From NCBI GenBank assembly GCA_001940845.1, contig MSGV01000024.1:24172-79050 (forward strand): 54,879 nt of DNA, given 5' to 3'. Below are positions 17,181 through 27,300 of the stretch, one piece after another (the first letter of the stretch is position 1; each line of letters begins with the position of its first letter). The notes below the pieces were generated by a model that saw nothing but the letters and a program-made list of their open reading frames with translations, had not been told where the DNA came from and did not search any database. The position numbers and the translations under genes were made by a program. Source of the DNA: Christensenellaceae bacterium Phil7 (GTDB taxonomy: Bacteria; Bacillota; Clostridia; Christensenellales; CAG-138).

Positions 17181-18917
17181 CTAATTCAGCAGCCTGCCAA
17201 GCATTTCATCCGCAGACTTGAGCAGCGCCTCCAGCTTTCCTGCTGCTCCCGCTTCATCGGGTGCCTTCGCACCGATATAAAGCTTCAGCTTTGGCTCAGT
17301 CCCGCTTGGACGAACCACGATCCAGGCATCCTCCGGCAGGGTGAAGCGGAGCACATTCGATTTCGGCAGCTCAAGCTCCCTTTCCTCGCCCGTCTCAAGC
17401 CGCTTCTCGATTCCTGCTTCAAAATCTTCATATCCCATTACGCGCTCAGCTCCAAATTCCATAGGTGGATTCCGGCGCAATGCCTTCATAGCATTGGATA
17501 TCTTCTCCATTCCTGCCTTTCCCGAAAGCGTATAGGATTTCGTTCTTTCAACGTAGAAGCCATACTCATCAAAGATATCCATAAGCGCATCATAGAGTGT
17601 CTTTCCCCGTGCAGCATAATAGACAGCCGCCTCTGCAACAAGCATCGAAGCGCATATCGCATCCTTATCATGAGCAAAGCCGCCTGCAAGGAAACCATAG
17701 CTTTCCTCAAAACCAAACAGGAATTCTCTTTCTCGGGTTGCCTCAGCAAGATCTATCTGCTCCGCGATAAAGCGGAATCCGGTCAGAACATGCTTCATCT
17801 CCACACCGTATTTGCGGCATATCGCATCGGCAAGGGCTGTGCTCACCAAGGATTTGACCACCAGTCCGTTCTGCGGGAGGCTGCCAAGCTCCTTACGCGC
17901 ACTCAGAATATAGTTTATCAGAATGCAGCCTATCTGGTTTCCCGTCAGCACCTTGAATTCACCCGACTTCGTCCTTACCGCCGCACCAAGCCTATCCGAA
18001 TCCGGATCGGTAGCGAGTATCAAGCTTGCATTCACCCTATTGGCGAGCTCCATTGCCAGCGTGAAAGCATTTGGATACTCCGGATTTGGCGCTTTGACGG
18101 TCGGGAAGCTTCCATCCGGCTGCGACTGCTCATCAACGATATTGAGATTCGATATACCTATGCGCCGCAGTACCTCTGTCACAGGCACAAACCCGCTGCC
18201 ATGCAGAGGCGTATATACTATCGCTATATCTCCGCCATGGGCGCGAACGAGTTCCGGACGCTGCATCAGGCTCATGGTTTTCCCATAATAAATCTCATCC
18301 AGTTCTTCTCCGATCGGTATTATCAGCCCCTTCTCCACCGCAGCAGCATAATCCATGGGGTGAACATCAAAATAATCGATGCTTCGGATACAATTGAGGA
18401 TCTCATCCGCCTGCTTCGGTCCAACCTGTCCACCATGCGACCAATATACCTTGTAGCCATTATATTCAGGCGGATTGTGACTTGCCGTTATGACAACGCC
18501 TGCAATGCAATTCAACTCACGAACCGCAAACGATAGCTGCGGTACGCTGTGAAGGGTCGAATAGAGATAGCATTTGATCCCGCTGCCCGCAATGGTGCAG
18601 GCGGTCTCCACAGCGAATTCCTTTGAGAAATGCCTTGAATCATATGCTATGGCAACTCCATGCTCCTGAGAGCTCTTGTATCTGTGAAGATACTTTGCAA
18701 GCCCTTCGCTTGCGCGGCGCACGACATATCTATTCATCCTGTTCGTACCGGTGCCAAGGATTCCCCTCAACCCTGCCGTTCCAAACTCCAGCTCCGTATA
18801 GAACCTATCCTCTATCTCCTTATCATCATTTCGGATTGAAGCGAGCTCCAAATGGCTCTCTTCATCATTCGCGGTATTATCGATCCAACGCGAATATTCT
18901 GCTCTATAATCCTCCAT
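17181..18917 (-). CDS. pgcA: Alpha-phosphoglucomutase / phosphomannomutase
   Basis: 578 residues, start ATG 18917 after AAAGGAG, the usual length of the long Bacillota phosphoglucomutases. Active-site phosphoserine loop VITASHNPPEYNGYK; metal-binding loop ATDPDSDRLG; sugar-specificity loop GFEESYGFLAG; phosphate-binding VRPSGTEPKLKLYIG near the C-terminus. It interconverts glucose 6-phosphate and glucose 1-phosphate, feeding nucleotide sugars and envelope polysaccharide. It stands downstream of the BY-kinase operon but has its own candidate promoter at 18970. Confidence 0.95.
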   Translation of the reverse strand: MEDYRAEYSRWIDNTANDEESHLELASIRNDDKEIEDRFYTELEFGTAGLRGILGTGTNRMNRYVVRRASEGLAKYLHRYKSSQEHGVAIAYDSRHFSKEFAVETACTIAGSGIKCYLYSTLHSVPQLSFAVRELNCIAGVVITASHNPPEYNGYKVYWSHGGQVGPKQADEILNCIRSIDYFDVHPMDYAAAVEKGLIIPIGEELDEIYYGKTMSLMQRPELVRAHGGDIAIVYTPLHGSGFVPVTEVLRRIGISNLNIVDEQSQPDGSFPTVKAPNPEYPNAFTLAMELANRVNASLILATDPDSDRLGAAVRTKSGEFKVLTGNQIGCILINYILSARKELGSLPQNGLVVKSLVSTALADAICRKYGVEMKHVLTGFRFIAEQIDLAEATREREFLFGFEESYGFLAGGFAHDKDAICASMLVAEAAVYYAARGKTLYDALMDIFDEYGFYVERTKSYTLSGKAGMEKISNAMKALRRNPPMEFGAERVMGYEDFEAGIEKRLETGEERELELPKSNVLRFTLPEDAWIVVRPSGTEPKLKLYIGAKAPDEAGAAGKLEALLKSADEMLGRLLN

Positions 18918-18969
18918 TTTTTCTCCTTTCGCTGCATCCTTTTCCCATTTATAGCTTTAACGACCCATG

Positions 18970-18998
18970 ATTATCACGAGTCGTTATTATGTTGTCAC
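18970..18998 (-). promoter_or_regulatory. Promoter candidate for pgcA
   Basis: On the minus strand GTGACA (18998-18993), 17 bp, GATAAT (18975-18970). The same stretch (18959-18985) is an imperfect 12-bp inverted repeat that could also end the upstream kinase operon. Confidence 0.45.
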
Positions 18999-19035
18999 CG
19001 GCCCGCATAAGGCATTTACCGATGCTCCTTAGTAT

Positions 19036-20571
19036 TTATTCACTTTTTATTTTCGTGTATTCGCCATAGTGTGCATACCTGCTGTAAGCATATTTTCCGT
19101 AGCCATACTTTCCGTACTTATTGTACCCGTATTTGCCATACCCGGTACCCATCCCGGCGCTGCTTGCATTGTTCATAACATAGCCGATAAAGCGCACGTT
19201 CGTATTGCTCAAATTGCTCATTGCATCTATTATCTGGCTTTTACGGGTGTATTCCTGGCACACGACGTAGATCGCCGAATCTGCGACCTCCGATAATGCC
19301 TGTGCATCCGCCATTATCGCACAGGGAGGCGAATCCAGTATAACATAATCATAACGCTTACGAAGTTCCAATACCAGCGTGTTCATACGCGCCGTTTTCA
19401 AAAGTTCGGCCGCATTATTGCTGTTTCTGATACCATTGATGATATCAAGACTTTCACCCTTTTTGCCTATAACCTCCGGAAGCTGCGCCTCGCCCAACAG
19501 ATAATCCACCAGACCCTTATCGCACAGCCCTGTATAATTACCAATTGAGGACGGCTTTCTGATATCGCAGTCCACCAGTATGACTCGCTTTCCCTTTTCC
19601 GCAAGCGACAGCGCAATATTGACGGAAACGGTTGTCTTACCCTCTCTGGGAACTGAGGAAGCGATCAGGATGACCTTTTCGCCCCTTTCGCCGGTCGATT
19701 TTTCTATTCTCGTGCGAATAAGCCTTATGGAATCCACAAAATTTTTGGAAGCTTTCTCATTTTCAATGGAAGTGAATTCCCTGCGCCTGCCATGTTTTGC
19801 CGATCTTTCATATGGTATGCTGCCGATGCAGCGCAGACTGAATATGGTCTTCAGATCATTCGTACTCCGAATTGTCTTTCTGGTCGCGGCGAGCAGCATG
19901 GCAAGCAGTAGGCATAACGCTATCGCCGCAATGCAGCCCTTCTCAATGCTGGAAACATATTGAATCGAGTTGATTGGTACATTCGGGAGCTGCGGCTCAT
20001 TTATAAGATTCAGCTCCGTATTTCCAACCACAAATCTGGCAACATCCGGATAGACCTTGATCGCTGATTTCAGAACCTTGTATGCGCTGTCCGGATCGGC
20101 CGCTGTAGTCTCCATCGTGAATAGGGCTGTGCTGCCCTCCACATATGCATTTATGCTCGCCGGAAGCGCCTTGACGCCAAGATCCTCACAAATCAGGGAG
20201 TTTAGTATTCCGCTCGTCAGGATCGATGGAAAGGTCTTTGAAAGCTGATCGGCGGTTTCCTGTGAATAGTATGTGCTGCTCATTCCCGAAATGCCGATGA
20301 CATCGACCGTGAACGTGGCCTTTGCCTTATATATCGGATGGAAGCTTCGCTTTGTATTGAAGCAGAGCAATGCGCTGAATCCGAGAGCAAGCGCTATAAT
20401 CAGCCACCAATTTCCTATAAAGGTCCGGAAGGTATCCCTGAAAAACTGCGTCACATCAAACCTTCCGCTGCTTTCACCCGTTTCATTGATGGCATTATGC
20501 GTTCCATAGGAGGATGCAGCGCCATCCATCCCCATTCGAGCCCCTCTATTATCCCTATAGCTATCCGGCAT
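19036..20571 (-). CDS. BY-type tyrosine kinase with N-terminal Wzz domain (active motifs)
   Basis: Start chosen at ATG 20571, overlapping the upstream stop as TGATG, with GAGGTGA before it. 511 residues. The Wzz-like part (about 40-235) has two membrane helices (NWWLIIALALGFSALLCF and a second around IAAIALCLLLAMLLAAT). The cytoplasmic CpsD/CapB kinase (about 290-470) is intact: Walker A SSVPREGKTT (Lys312), Walker A' VDCDIRKPS, Walker B VILDSPP. The C-terminal tail is a Tyr cluster (GYGKYGYNKYGKYGYGK...), the usual autophosphorylation region. Such kinases control polysaccharide export and polymerisation. No glycosyltransferase or flippase gene is near, so the target is unknown. Confidence 0.92.
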   Translation of the reverse strand: MPDSYRDNRGARMGMDGAASSYGTHNAINETGESSGRFDVTQFFRDTFRTFIGNWWLIIALALGFSALLCFNTKRSFHPIYKAKATFTVDVIGISGMSSTYYSQETADQLSKTFPSILTSGILNSLICEDLGVKALPASINAYVEGSTALFTMETTAADPDSAYKVLKSAIKVYPDVARFVVGNTELNLINEPQLPNVPINSIQYVSSIEKGCIAAIALCLLLAMLLAATRKTIRSTNDLKTIFSLRCIGSIPYERSAKHGRRREFTSIENEKASKNFVDSIRLIRTRIEKSTGERGEKVILIASSVPREGKTTVSVNIALSLAEKGKRVILVDCDIRKPSSIGNYTGLCDKGLVDYLLGEAQLPEVIGKKGESLDIINGIRNSNNAAELLKTARMNTLVLELRKRYDYVILDSPPCAIMADAQALSEVADSAIYVVCQEYTRKSQIIDAMSNLSNTNVRFIGYVMNNASSAGMGTGYGKYGYNKYGKYGYGKYAYSRYAHYGEYTKIKSE

Positions 20572-22148
20572 CAATCATTCACCTCATCTTTTTCGGATTC
20601 AGCCGGGCGAAACATATTGCCCCTCTCCTCATGCGATCCGCCGTTCTTTTCATAACCATAACCATAGCCATAACCGTAGCCGTGCTCATGGCCGCTATAA
20701 TGTCTCCTGCCGCCATAACCGCTGCCCATATAGCTGCCATATCCTCCTCGCACGGCATTAACTGCGGAATCAAATATTGAAATACGCTTTACATCATTAA
20801 ATACGCAGCCCAAAACATCAATATCGCTATTCTCCAATACCTCGATAGCATCGTTTATACGTCTCGCAGCAGCCATATTCTGCCTGATTACCATTATGGC
20901 CGCATCGGAGAGCTCTGCAAGGCTTTCAGCATCGCCTGAATAAGCTATTGGCGGAGTGTCCATTATGATATAATCAAAATATTTTCTGGCCTGCTTCATG
21001 AAATCCTGCATACTATCGGATCCTATGATCTCTGATGAATTCGGTACGGTATTCTTACAGGCTAGAAGGCTCAAATTTGGTATGCCATCAACCTTTGGAA
21101 GCAGGTTGATCGGGGCAGGCTTCAACAAATATTCATTTAGAGAAAACTCCGCTCCAATATACATGCCCAACCGCTTTTCAAGAACCGGTTCGAACATATC
21201 GCCCTCTATCAGAAGCACCTTTTTATTATTATAGGCGAGCATGAGTGCAATGTTGGCAGCAATGGTGGATCTTCCCTCATTCTCCTGCACGCTGCCGATC
21301 ATGAGCACCTTATGCCCTCCCTTTTCCATCAGATATTCTATCCTGGTTCTGAAAAGTCTGAAGGTTTCGGAATAGCCGAAGCTTGTCGTCGGATTATTCA
21401 CGAGCAAATCCTGTTTCTTCCTGTGTTTGATGAGGGAACGCATAGTACGCTTCGATCTTTCATGATAAAATGTTGCAAGCCTGTCGCAGTCTATCCTATC
21501 GTTCAGATCATTTACATTTTTGACCTTATCGCTCATCGCCGAATAGAGTATCGTGCACGCAATAAGCGCAATCGCCGTAAAAAGCATGGTTTTCTTTATT
21601 ATGCCCGCCCTTCCCATGCCGTATGCAGGGGCTTTGGGTACGGTTGGACGCATAAGCAGATCCATGGATGCATTCGCAATGACCGAATCCGATACGATAT
21701 GATGATTATCAATTATCGCATTTATCATTCTGAAGGTCAATGATGGCGAATTGGATGTAACGGTCAGTGAAAGTATGTTCGTATCCGGAAGCAAAGCAGC
21801 ATTTACAGTGCCCGGAAAACTATCGATATTAAGCGTTTCGCATATCTTCTCCATCAGCACATCGCTGTCAAGCACATACTTGAATGATTCCGCCAGCCCT
21901 CTTGCTGTATTCAGATTTGAAAAAACTGTGGATGAAACGGAACCCTTTGTCGTTACAACAAAGGTTGCACTCGATGTATATTCCGCCTTATAGGTCTCCG
22001 TCACAACAACATATGAGATCATTGCCGATATGAGCACACCAATTACTATGATCCACCAATTATTCAGAAGTTCAAATACGGCTACTTCCGGATCGAGCGT
22101 GAAAGCCTTGCTCCTTCCCGCAGCCTTATTAGGCGTAAACTTAGGCAT
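20571..22148 (-). CDS. BY-kinase paralogue with degraded nucleotide-binding motifs
   Basis: 525 residues, start ATG 22148 after GGGAGGG. It has the same layout as its downstream neighbour: a Wzz-like region with membrane helices (NNWWIIVIGVLISAMISYVVV and about 180-205), then a CpsD-like domain (about 275-455). The motifs are altered. Walker A reads VQENEGRSTIA, with Arg293 where Lys is invariant. Walker A' reads IEGDMFEP where VDCDIRKP is normal (first Asp and the Arg lost). Walker B IIMDTPP is kept. The tail is Gly/Tyr-rich (GYGYGYGYGYE). Inference: a catalytically poor partner or pseudokinase that may be a substrate or adaptor of the active kinase. It lies in one operon with 22178 and 19036. 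Confidence 0.88.
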   Translation of the reverse strand: MPKFTPNKAAGRSKAFTLDPEVAVFELLNNWWIIVIGVLISAMISYVVVTETYKAEYTSSATFVVTTKGSVSSTVFSNLNTARGLAESFKYVLDSDVLMEKICETLNIDSFPGTVNAALLPDTNILSLTVTSNSPSLTFRMINAIIDNHHIVSDSVIANASMDLLMRPTVPKAPAYGMGRAGIIKKTMLFTAIALIACTILYSAMSDKVKNVNDLNDRIDCDRLATFYHERSKRTMRSLIKHRKKQDLLVNNPTTSFGYSETFRLFRTRIEYLMEKGGHKVLMIGSVQENEGRSTIAANIALMLAYNNKKVLLIEGDMFEPVLEKRLGMYIGAEFSLNEYLLKPAPINLLPKVDGIPNLSLLACKNTVPNSSEIIGSDSMQDFMKQARKYFDYIIMDTPPIAYSGDAESLAELSDAAIMVIRQNMAAARRINDAIEVLENSDIDVLGCVFNDVKRISIFDSAVNAVRGGYGSYMGSGYGGRRHYSGHEHGYGYGYGYGYEKNGGSHEERGNMFRPAESEKDEVND

Positions 22149-22177
22149 TATTCCCTCCCAAAGATCAAACCCTTCTC

Positions 22178-23062
22178 TTATTCATTATCTCCAAGCACAT
22201 AGACCAGGAGCGTCGCATGGCCCACATAGGCTCCATTTCCCTCTTCCGATTCTGTATATATGATTATTTGCTGCAATCCCGTCTCATTCGAATCAAAGCC
22301 CGATGTATCCACTTGAAGCCTGTTCGCTCCATATTGCGCTAAATTGAATTCCTGACCCTGAATACTTATCGTGGATACATATTCAAGCGGATCGACCAGC
22401 TCTCCGCGCTTTACATATATTATGTAGTCCGATAATTCTATTACAGGGATCATGCGCTGCTCCGTATATGTGCGGTCGGTAACGATGATCTCCGTTTGAA
22501 TGGCCGCAGCATCGCCCATGCTGTTTACCACCCGGAATTCAACGCGGTGAGATCCTATAGCCGTCAGATAATCGCTCGAATCCAGCAAGGACATGGATAC
22601 CTTACCGCTGATATCGCCATCTATACAGTCATACGCTTTAACGAAATCCAATGGATTTATGCTGGAAGTATAGCTGAAATCAAGGCTATGCTTGATCTCA
22701 AAGCGCGGAGAGGTATAATCGGTAAAATAAATGACCCGGGAAGCTGTTGCGGCTTGATTGTGCGAATCGAATACCGCATAGGTTATATTGCATTTTCCGA
22801 CATCGATGAATGATGAAATACTTTCTATGAGTATCCTGTCCGTGATATCTCCATCCTCCGCATCCATGGCTGTGACGCCCATAAGCAGCTCCTTCTCGCC
22901 TGCATTTACGCTCACATGTATCTCATCCGATGAAATGCTTATCACAGGAGGCAAATCGCTGTTTCTAGCCTTATCATAGAGTATGTATAGGAGGAATGCT
23001 ATCGTCACGACCATCAGCAGGGACAGAAGTGAAATAAGCAGGATCTTTTTTTGTCTATTCAT
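22178..23062 (-). CDS. Membrane-anchored protein with Ig-like (DUF5011-type) domains
   Basis: 294 residues, start ATG 23062; only a weak GGTGA precedes it. A single N-terminal membrane helix (about 6-28) is followed by an extracytoplasmic region. Two Ig-like repeats carry the AxDxEDGDIT signature of DUF5011/HYR-like domains: VTAMDAEDGDITDRI (about 64-78) and KAYDCIDGDISGKVS (about 145-160). A third beta-rich segment follows to the C-terminus. It is the first gene of the operon with the two BY-kinases, 29 bp upstream of the next gene. Inference: an outer-face partner or sensor of the kinase pair. No experimentally known homologue is recognised. Confidence 0.8.
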   Translation of the reverse strand: MNRQKKILLISLLSLLMVVTIAFLLYILYDKARNSDLPPVISISSDEIHVSVNAGEKELLMGVTAMDAEDGDITDRILIESISSFIDVGKCNITYAVFDSHNQAATASRVIYFTDYTSPRFEIKHSLDFSYTSSINPLDFVKAYDCIDGDISGKVSMSLLDSSDYLTAIGSHRVEFRVVNSMGDAAAIQTEIIVTDRTYTEQRMIPVIELSDYIIYVKRGELVDPLEYVSTISIQGQEFNLAQYGANRLQVDTSGFDSNETGLQQIIIYTESEEGNGAYVGHATLLVYVLGDNE

Positions 23063-23119
23063 TCGTAATTCACCATGCCATTTTGTTCTTTTTGATGCGT
23101 TTGTGCATACTCGGTGATT

Positions 23120-23148
23120 ATTATAACATTATTTGTATTATTCGTCCA
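23120..23148 (-). promoter_or_regulatory. Promoter candidate of the BY-kinase operon
   Basis: On the minus strand TGGACG (23148-23143), 17 bp, TATAAT (23125-23120), 57 bp before the first start codon. Confidence 0.5.
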
Positions 23149-23412
23149 TAATAATTCGAAAAAAATTTAACGAAATGACGCAAGCAGAATAAGCCCGGCA
23201 GCAATATCTGTTATTTCAGATATTTCAGCTTCAAGCCCGAAGCAGCAAAATTGGCTCCGCCGCAAATAGCCCCTTCCCGCTCATCAGCACCGTGAAGAGG
23301 GCTTCATTGCAAAGGAGCCGCATCTCTATCTCTTCGAACCGGCAATTACTGTCCAGGCATGGCAAATCCTGCATAGTCCTATATCTTCCGAATTCATCTC
23401 ACCAATAACAGA
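23149..23412. other. Intergenic stretch without a gene
   Basis: No coding region seen. A loose inverted repeat (AGCCCCTTC near 23267, GAAGAGGGCT near 23292) could be the terminator of the lipoprotein gene at 23413 but lacks a good T-run. Confidence 0.4.
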
Positions 23413-24000
23413 TCAATCAACATTTGACCGAACCGATTTTGCGGATTCAAGATATAGCTTTTCCATCTCCCGATCCACAGAATTGAATACCAGCGTGGAA
23501 TAAGCATAATCCCGTTCTCGGACAAGCACCACATTGACGCAGGCCTGCCGCTTTTCATCCTGCTCTATATCGGTACCAAATGCACCGATTCCAAAATAGA
23601 CCAGATAGCCCTTATAACCCTCGCCATCCAGACGGTTGAACTCATAAACCTCTATCGACTTATCCTTTGCACGATACTGCGATTTGAGCTTATCAACGAT
23701 AGCGCTTTCATCCGATTCCACGATCTTTGCTATTTTCTCATCAAACTCCATAGTGATATAAACTATGCTGTTTCCGCTCACATCCTTTTCACCCTTGAAG
23801 GTATAAAAATTCTTATAGAGCTTGCCCATCTCCTTTGTAGAATCAAGGGCGAGAATATGATCCTCCGGCATGGTAAAGCTAACGAACTTATCCTCATACC
23901 TTCCATTCTCATAAACATTATACTTTTTACCACAGCCGGCAAGCATGAGCATGACCAGTGCTAGAAAAATGACCAGCGTTCTTTTAAAGAGCCTTTTCAT
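23413..24000 (-). CDS. Putative lipoprotein of unknown function
   Basis: Start chosen at ATG 24000 (MKRLFKRTL), 5 nt after GGAGG; ATG 24003 is only 2 nt from it. 195 residues. A lipoprotein signal ends in the lipobox LMLAGC (Cys at about 24), so the mature protein is expected on the outer membrane face. The rest is a soluble alpha/beta domain with alternating strands and many charged residues. No family recognised. It is divergent from the large Ig-like/cohesin/dockerin gene at 24372. A possible role in the same surface system is suggested only by position. Confidence 0.8.
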   Translation of the reverse strand: MKRLFKRTLVIFLALVMLMLAGCGKKYNVYENGRYEDKFVSFTMPEDHILALDSTKEMGKLYKNFYTFKGEKDVSGNSIVYITMEFDEKIAKIVESDESAIVDKLKSQYRAKDKSIEVYEFNRLDGEGYKGYLVYFGIGAFGTDIEQDEKRQACVNVVLVRERDYAYSTLVFNSVDREMEKLYLESAKSVRSNVD

Positions 24001-24026
24001 CATGACCTCCATATTTTTATGGATTC

Positions 24027-24055
24027 ATTCTATCATTCATCTATGAATTTTGCAA
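24027..24055 (-). promoter_or_regulatory. Promoter of the lipoprotein gene
   Basis: On the minus strand TTGCAA (24055-24050), 17 bp, TAGAAT (24032-24027). Confidence 0.55.
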
Positions 24056-24210
24056 GCCGTGAACCCAGCAATCCATCCGCATCATAGTATCATTGCCAAC
24101 AGCTCATGACCGCATTTGCATCATATTGTTTTAATTAAAGCCTTGATCCCGATTTTGACAGTCCAAGCAATTTTCCGAGCATATTTCAATTATATCGTCC
24201 ATACATTATA

Positions 24211-24239
24211 TTGCAAATTTTTTCCTGCTATGTTATAAT
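24211..24239 (+). promoter_or_regulatory. Promoter of the Ig-like/cohesin/dockerin gene
   Basis: TTGCAA (24211-24216), 17 bp, TATAAT (24234-24239). It leaves an approximately 125-nt leader with no motif I recognise. No TGCTT-N3-AAGCA operator is present here. Confidence 0.6.
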
Positions 24240-24371
24240 AGATGAACCAAGAGGGATGCGCCTTGATCCGCTGTTATGCAGACCTCGATCGCTTTATCAT
24301 ATGATTAAGGATCATTCTTCAATTCCAATCGAGCGCATTAGCCGCTCACAAATACCGAAAGGAGAAAAGGT

Positions 24372-27300
24372 ATGAAAAAAACCCTTGCACTGCTTATGGC
24401 GCTGCTCATGATGCTCCCGATCTGCGTCATCCCCGCCACAGCAGAGACTGCTCCCGTTCCAACGGCCGCAGCGACCCTCGATGAGGCCCTCAATAAAGAG
24501 GGCGGAATCCTGCACTTTGAGCCCATCGGCGATCACACCTTTGTCATTGATGATGACTGCGCAAAGAGCAATAATCAAAATGTATCCAATTCAGCCGCTG
24601 CCGTGCTTGTACAAGGCATTGACACCACCGTGGAAAAGGTTCTCCATCTCAAGTACAAGGTGAGCAGCGAATCCAATTGGGACAAATTCCAGATCTATAT
24701 CGATGGTGCCTCCGTATTCAACGATAGTGGGGATAAGAGCAGCACCTGGCTCAATGCAGACATCATCATCCCCGCAGGTACGGAAGAGATAAAGCTTGCG
24801 TATACCAAGGATGGCTCCGGCGACAGATTCAGCGACACCGTCTGGATCGACGATGTATATGCTTCCGAATATGTCTCCGTCAGCGGCGTACAGTTCAATC
24901 AGGATAGCATATCCCTTGATATCAATGCATCTCAGCACCTTGACTGGACCGTACTCCCCGAGGATTCGGCCAATAAAGCTGTCAGCTTTGCTTCCAGTGA
25001 TACGAGCATAGTCACCGTTACCGGTGCCGGCGTTGCATCGGGCGTCGGCGAAGGCGATGCAGTCATCACCATTACGACCGCAGAGGGTGAATTCACAGAT
25101 ACTATCGATGTTCATGTCAATCCTCCCATACCCGTTACAGAAGTCATTTTGACGCCGGACGAGATCACTATCCCGGTTATCGACAGCTATTATTTTCAGC
25201 TAACCGCTGAGGTTCTTCCGGAGAATGCCACCTTCTCTACGGTCACATGGTCGAGTTCCGATCCAACCATTCTTGCGGTCAGCTCCGCCGGTATGCTGAA
25301 AGGCGTCGCACCGGGCACTGCTGAGGCCATCGCAATAACTCCGGAGGGCATTGAAGGCCGCTGTACGGTTACTGTGCTTTCTCAAGAGGATTATCCCGGA
25401 GTGCTGGATCTCAGCTTTACAGAAATAAACGCTCTACCCTATGCCGATACCGATATTGCTCTTGGCAATGGCGATGGCGAGCTGATTCTATTTAAGAAGA
25501 CCGCCTCAGCCTCACCTATCGTGGCCTATGCCGTTGGCTATTCCTTCACAGCAGCCGCCGGTCAGCAGGTTTGCTTCCGTTCCGATTGGCCCAATGATGA
25601 GCATAATGATTCAGAAAAGCTCGATACTTATATGGTGCTCGTCGATTCAGAAGGCAATATCCTTGCGTATAATGACGATGATCCCAACAACCGTCCATAC
25701 AGCATGATAACCCACAGCTTCAACGACAGCGGCGTATACTATATTGCCATTATCCCATATTTCAACACCAAATCCGGCATTATCCGCTTCTATGCCGAGG
25801 ATGCGACCCCGGAAGAAACCCCCATTCCCTCCAATGAACCCATCACTCCGACTCAGGAGCCCATCACCTCTGCTCCAAATAGCGCAGTTTTCACCTATAA
25901 TGATATCGAAGCCCGGGCGGGTGAAACCTTCTCCGTTACCGTCATGCTCAACAATTATCATAATGACTGCAACTATTTGGACATGGATATCACCTATGAT
26001 CCATCCATCCTCACATACATCAGCCATACCGGAGGCACATTCTATACCGAGGCATACAGTGCAAGCATAATTCCCGAAGCGCCCGGCAGCATAAGCGCAA
26101 ATTTCTATGGCGGTGATGATGAATGGAGCGGAGAAGAGCTTCCAATCTATGTGATAGGCCCATGCTCCATCGTGACCATCACATTCAGGGTGAATGATGA
26201 TGCATCGGGCACGACATCGCTCGGCTTTGATGTCAACTGGTATGAGGATGGCGATGAAGAGCCCCTTGAATACTCGGTTCTGCCCGGCAGCATAAGCATT
26301 CTTAACAGCAGCACCCCGGCACCCGAAACCCCGGAACCTGTGCAGGGCATCACCTGGGATTTTGAGAGCGATCCCTTTGCTGATGGCTGGACCGCCGTTG
26401 ATGCAAACGATGATACCTATAGCTGGGAATGGAAATACGGCATCAGTGCACTGCCTGCTCATGGCGGCAGCGGTATCGTTGCCTCCTTCTCCTGCATAAA
26501 CGGCATTGTTGGCGATATTTCTCCCGATAACTGGCTCATAAGCCCCTCCTTTATCGCTGGAAACAGCCTTAGCTTCTTCATGCGCGGTCTCGATTACACC
26601 TACTATATGGATCCCGTTGGTATCTATATCACGACCGACGGCGGACAGACCTGGAGCGATGAAATAGCATATTTCGTTTGTGAGCCCTATTATGTCCAGC
26701 AGACCATCGACCTCAGCGCATATGCAGGGCAGGCCGTCCAGCTCGCTTTCCGTCACTACAATGTCTTTGGTCAGTATGCGATCGGCATTGATGATGTGAC
26801 CGCTATTGGCGCATGTGAAGCTCCTGAAACTCCGACCCCCGTTTTGCCCACTCCTCAGCCCGCTGGTTCTTTGGATGATGCATTGAATATCGAAGGCGGA
26901 ACGCTTCATTTCGAACCTGAGGGGAATTATACCTTTATCGTTGAAGAAAGCTGGGCAAAGAGCAATAATCAGGGCATTGACAGCAGCGAAGCCATCATTC
27001 AGGTTCAGAACTATGATTTCAGCATGGGAGCAGTGCTCCGATTCAAATATAAAGTAAGCAGCGAGCGCACCTATGATAAGCTTCAGGTCAAGGCCGATAA
27101 TAATCTGCTCTTCCAGGAAAGCGGTGCGCAGGCGGAGGATTGGATCAGCGGTAGCGTTGTCATCCCTGCCGGAACCCAGATTGTGCGCTTCGTCTATCGC
27201 AAGGATATCTCCGGCGCGAACGGAGATGATACGGCTTGGCTTGATGATATCGAGATCGGTGAGCTCATCCCCGTCACCGGAGTTGAATTCACCCAGGATG

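Noticed and set aside
25647-26909. Long minus-strand ORF (420 codons) opposite the large dockerin gene
   Set aside because: It is a mirror of the plus-strand Ig-like/cohesin gene, has no ribosome-binding site and no recognisable domain; the plus strand has a signal peptide and clear domains.
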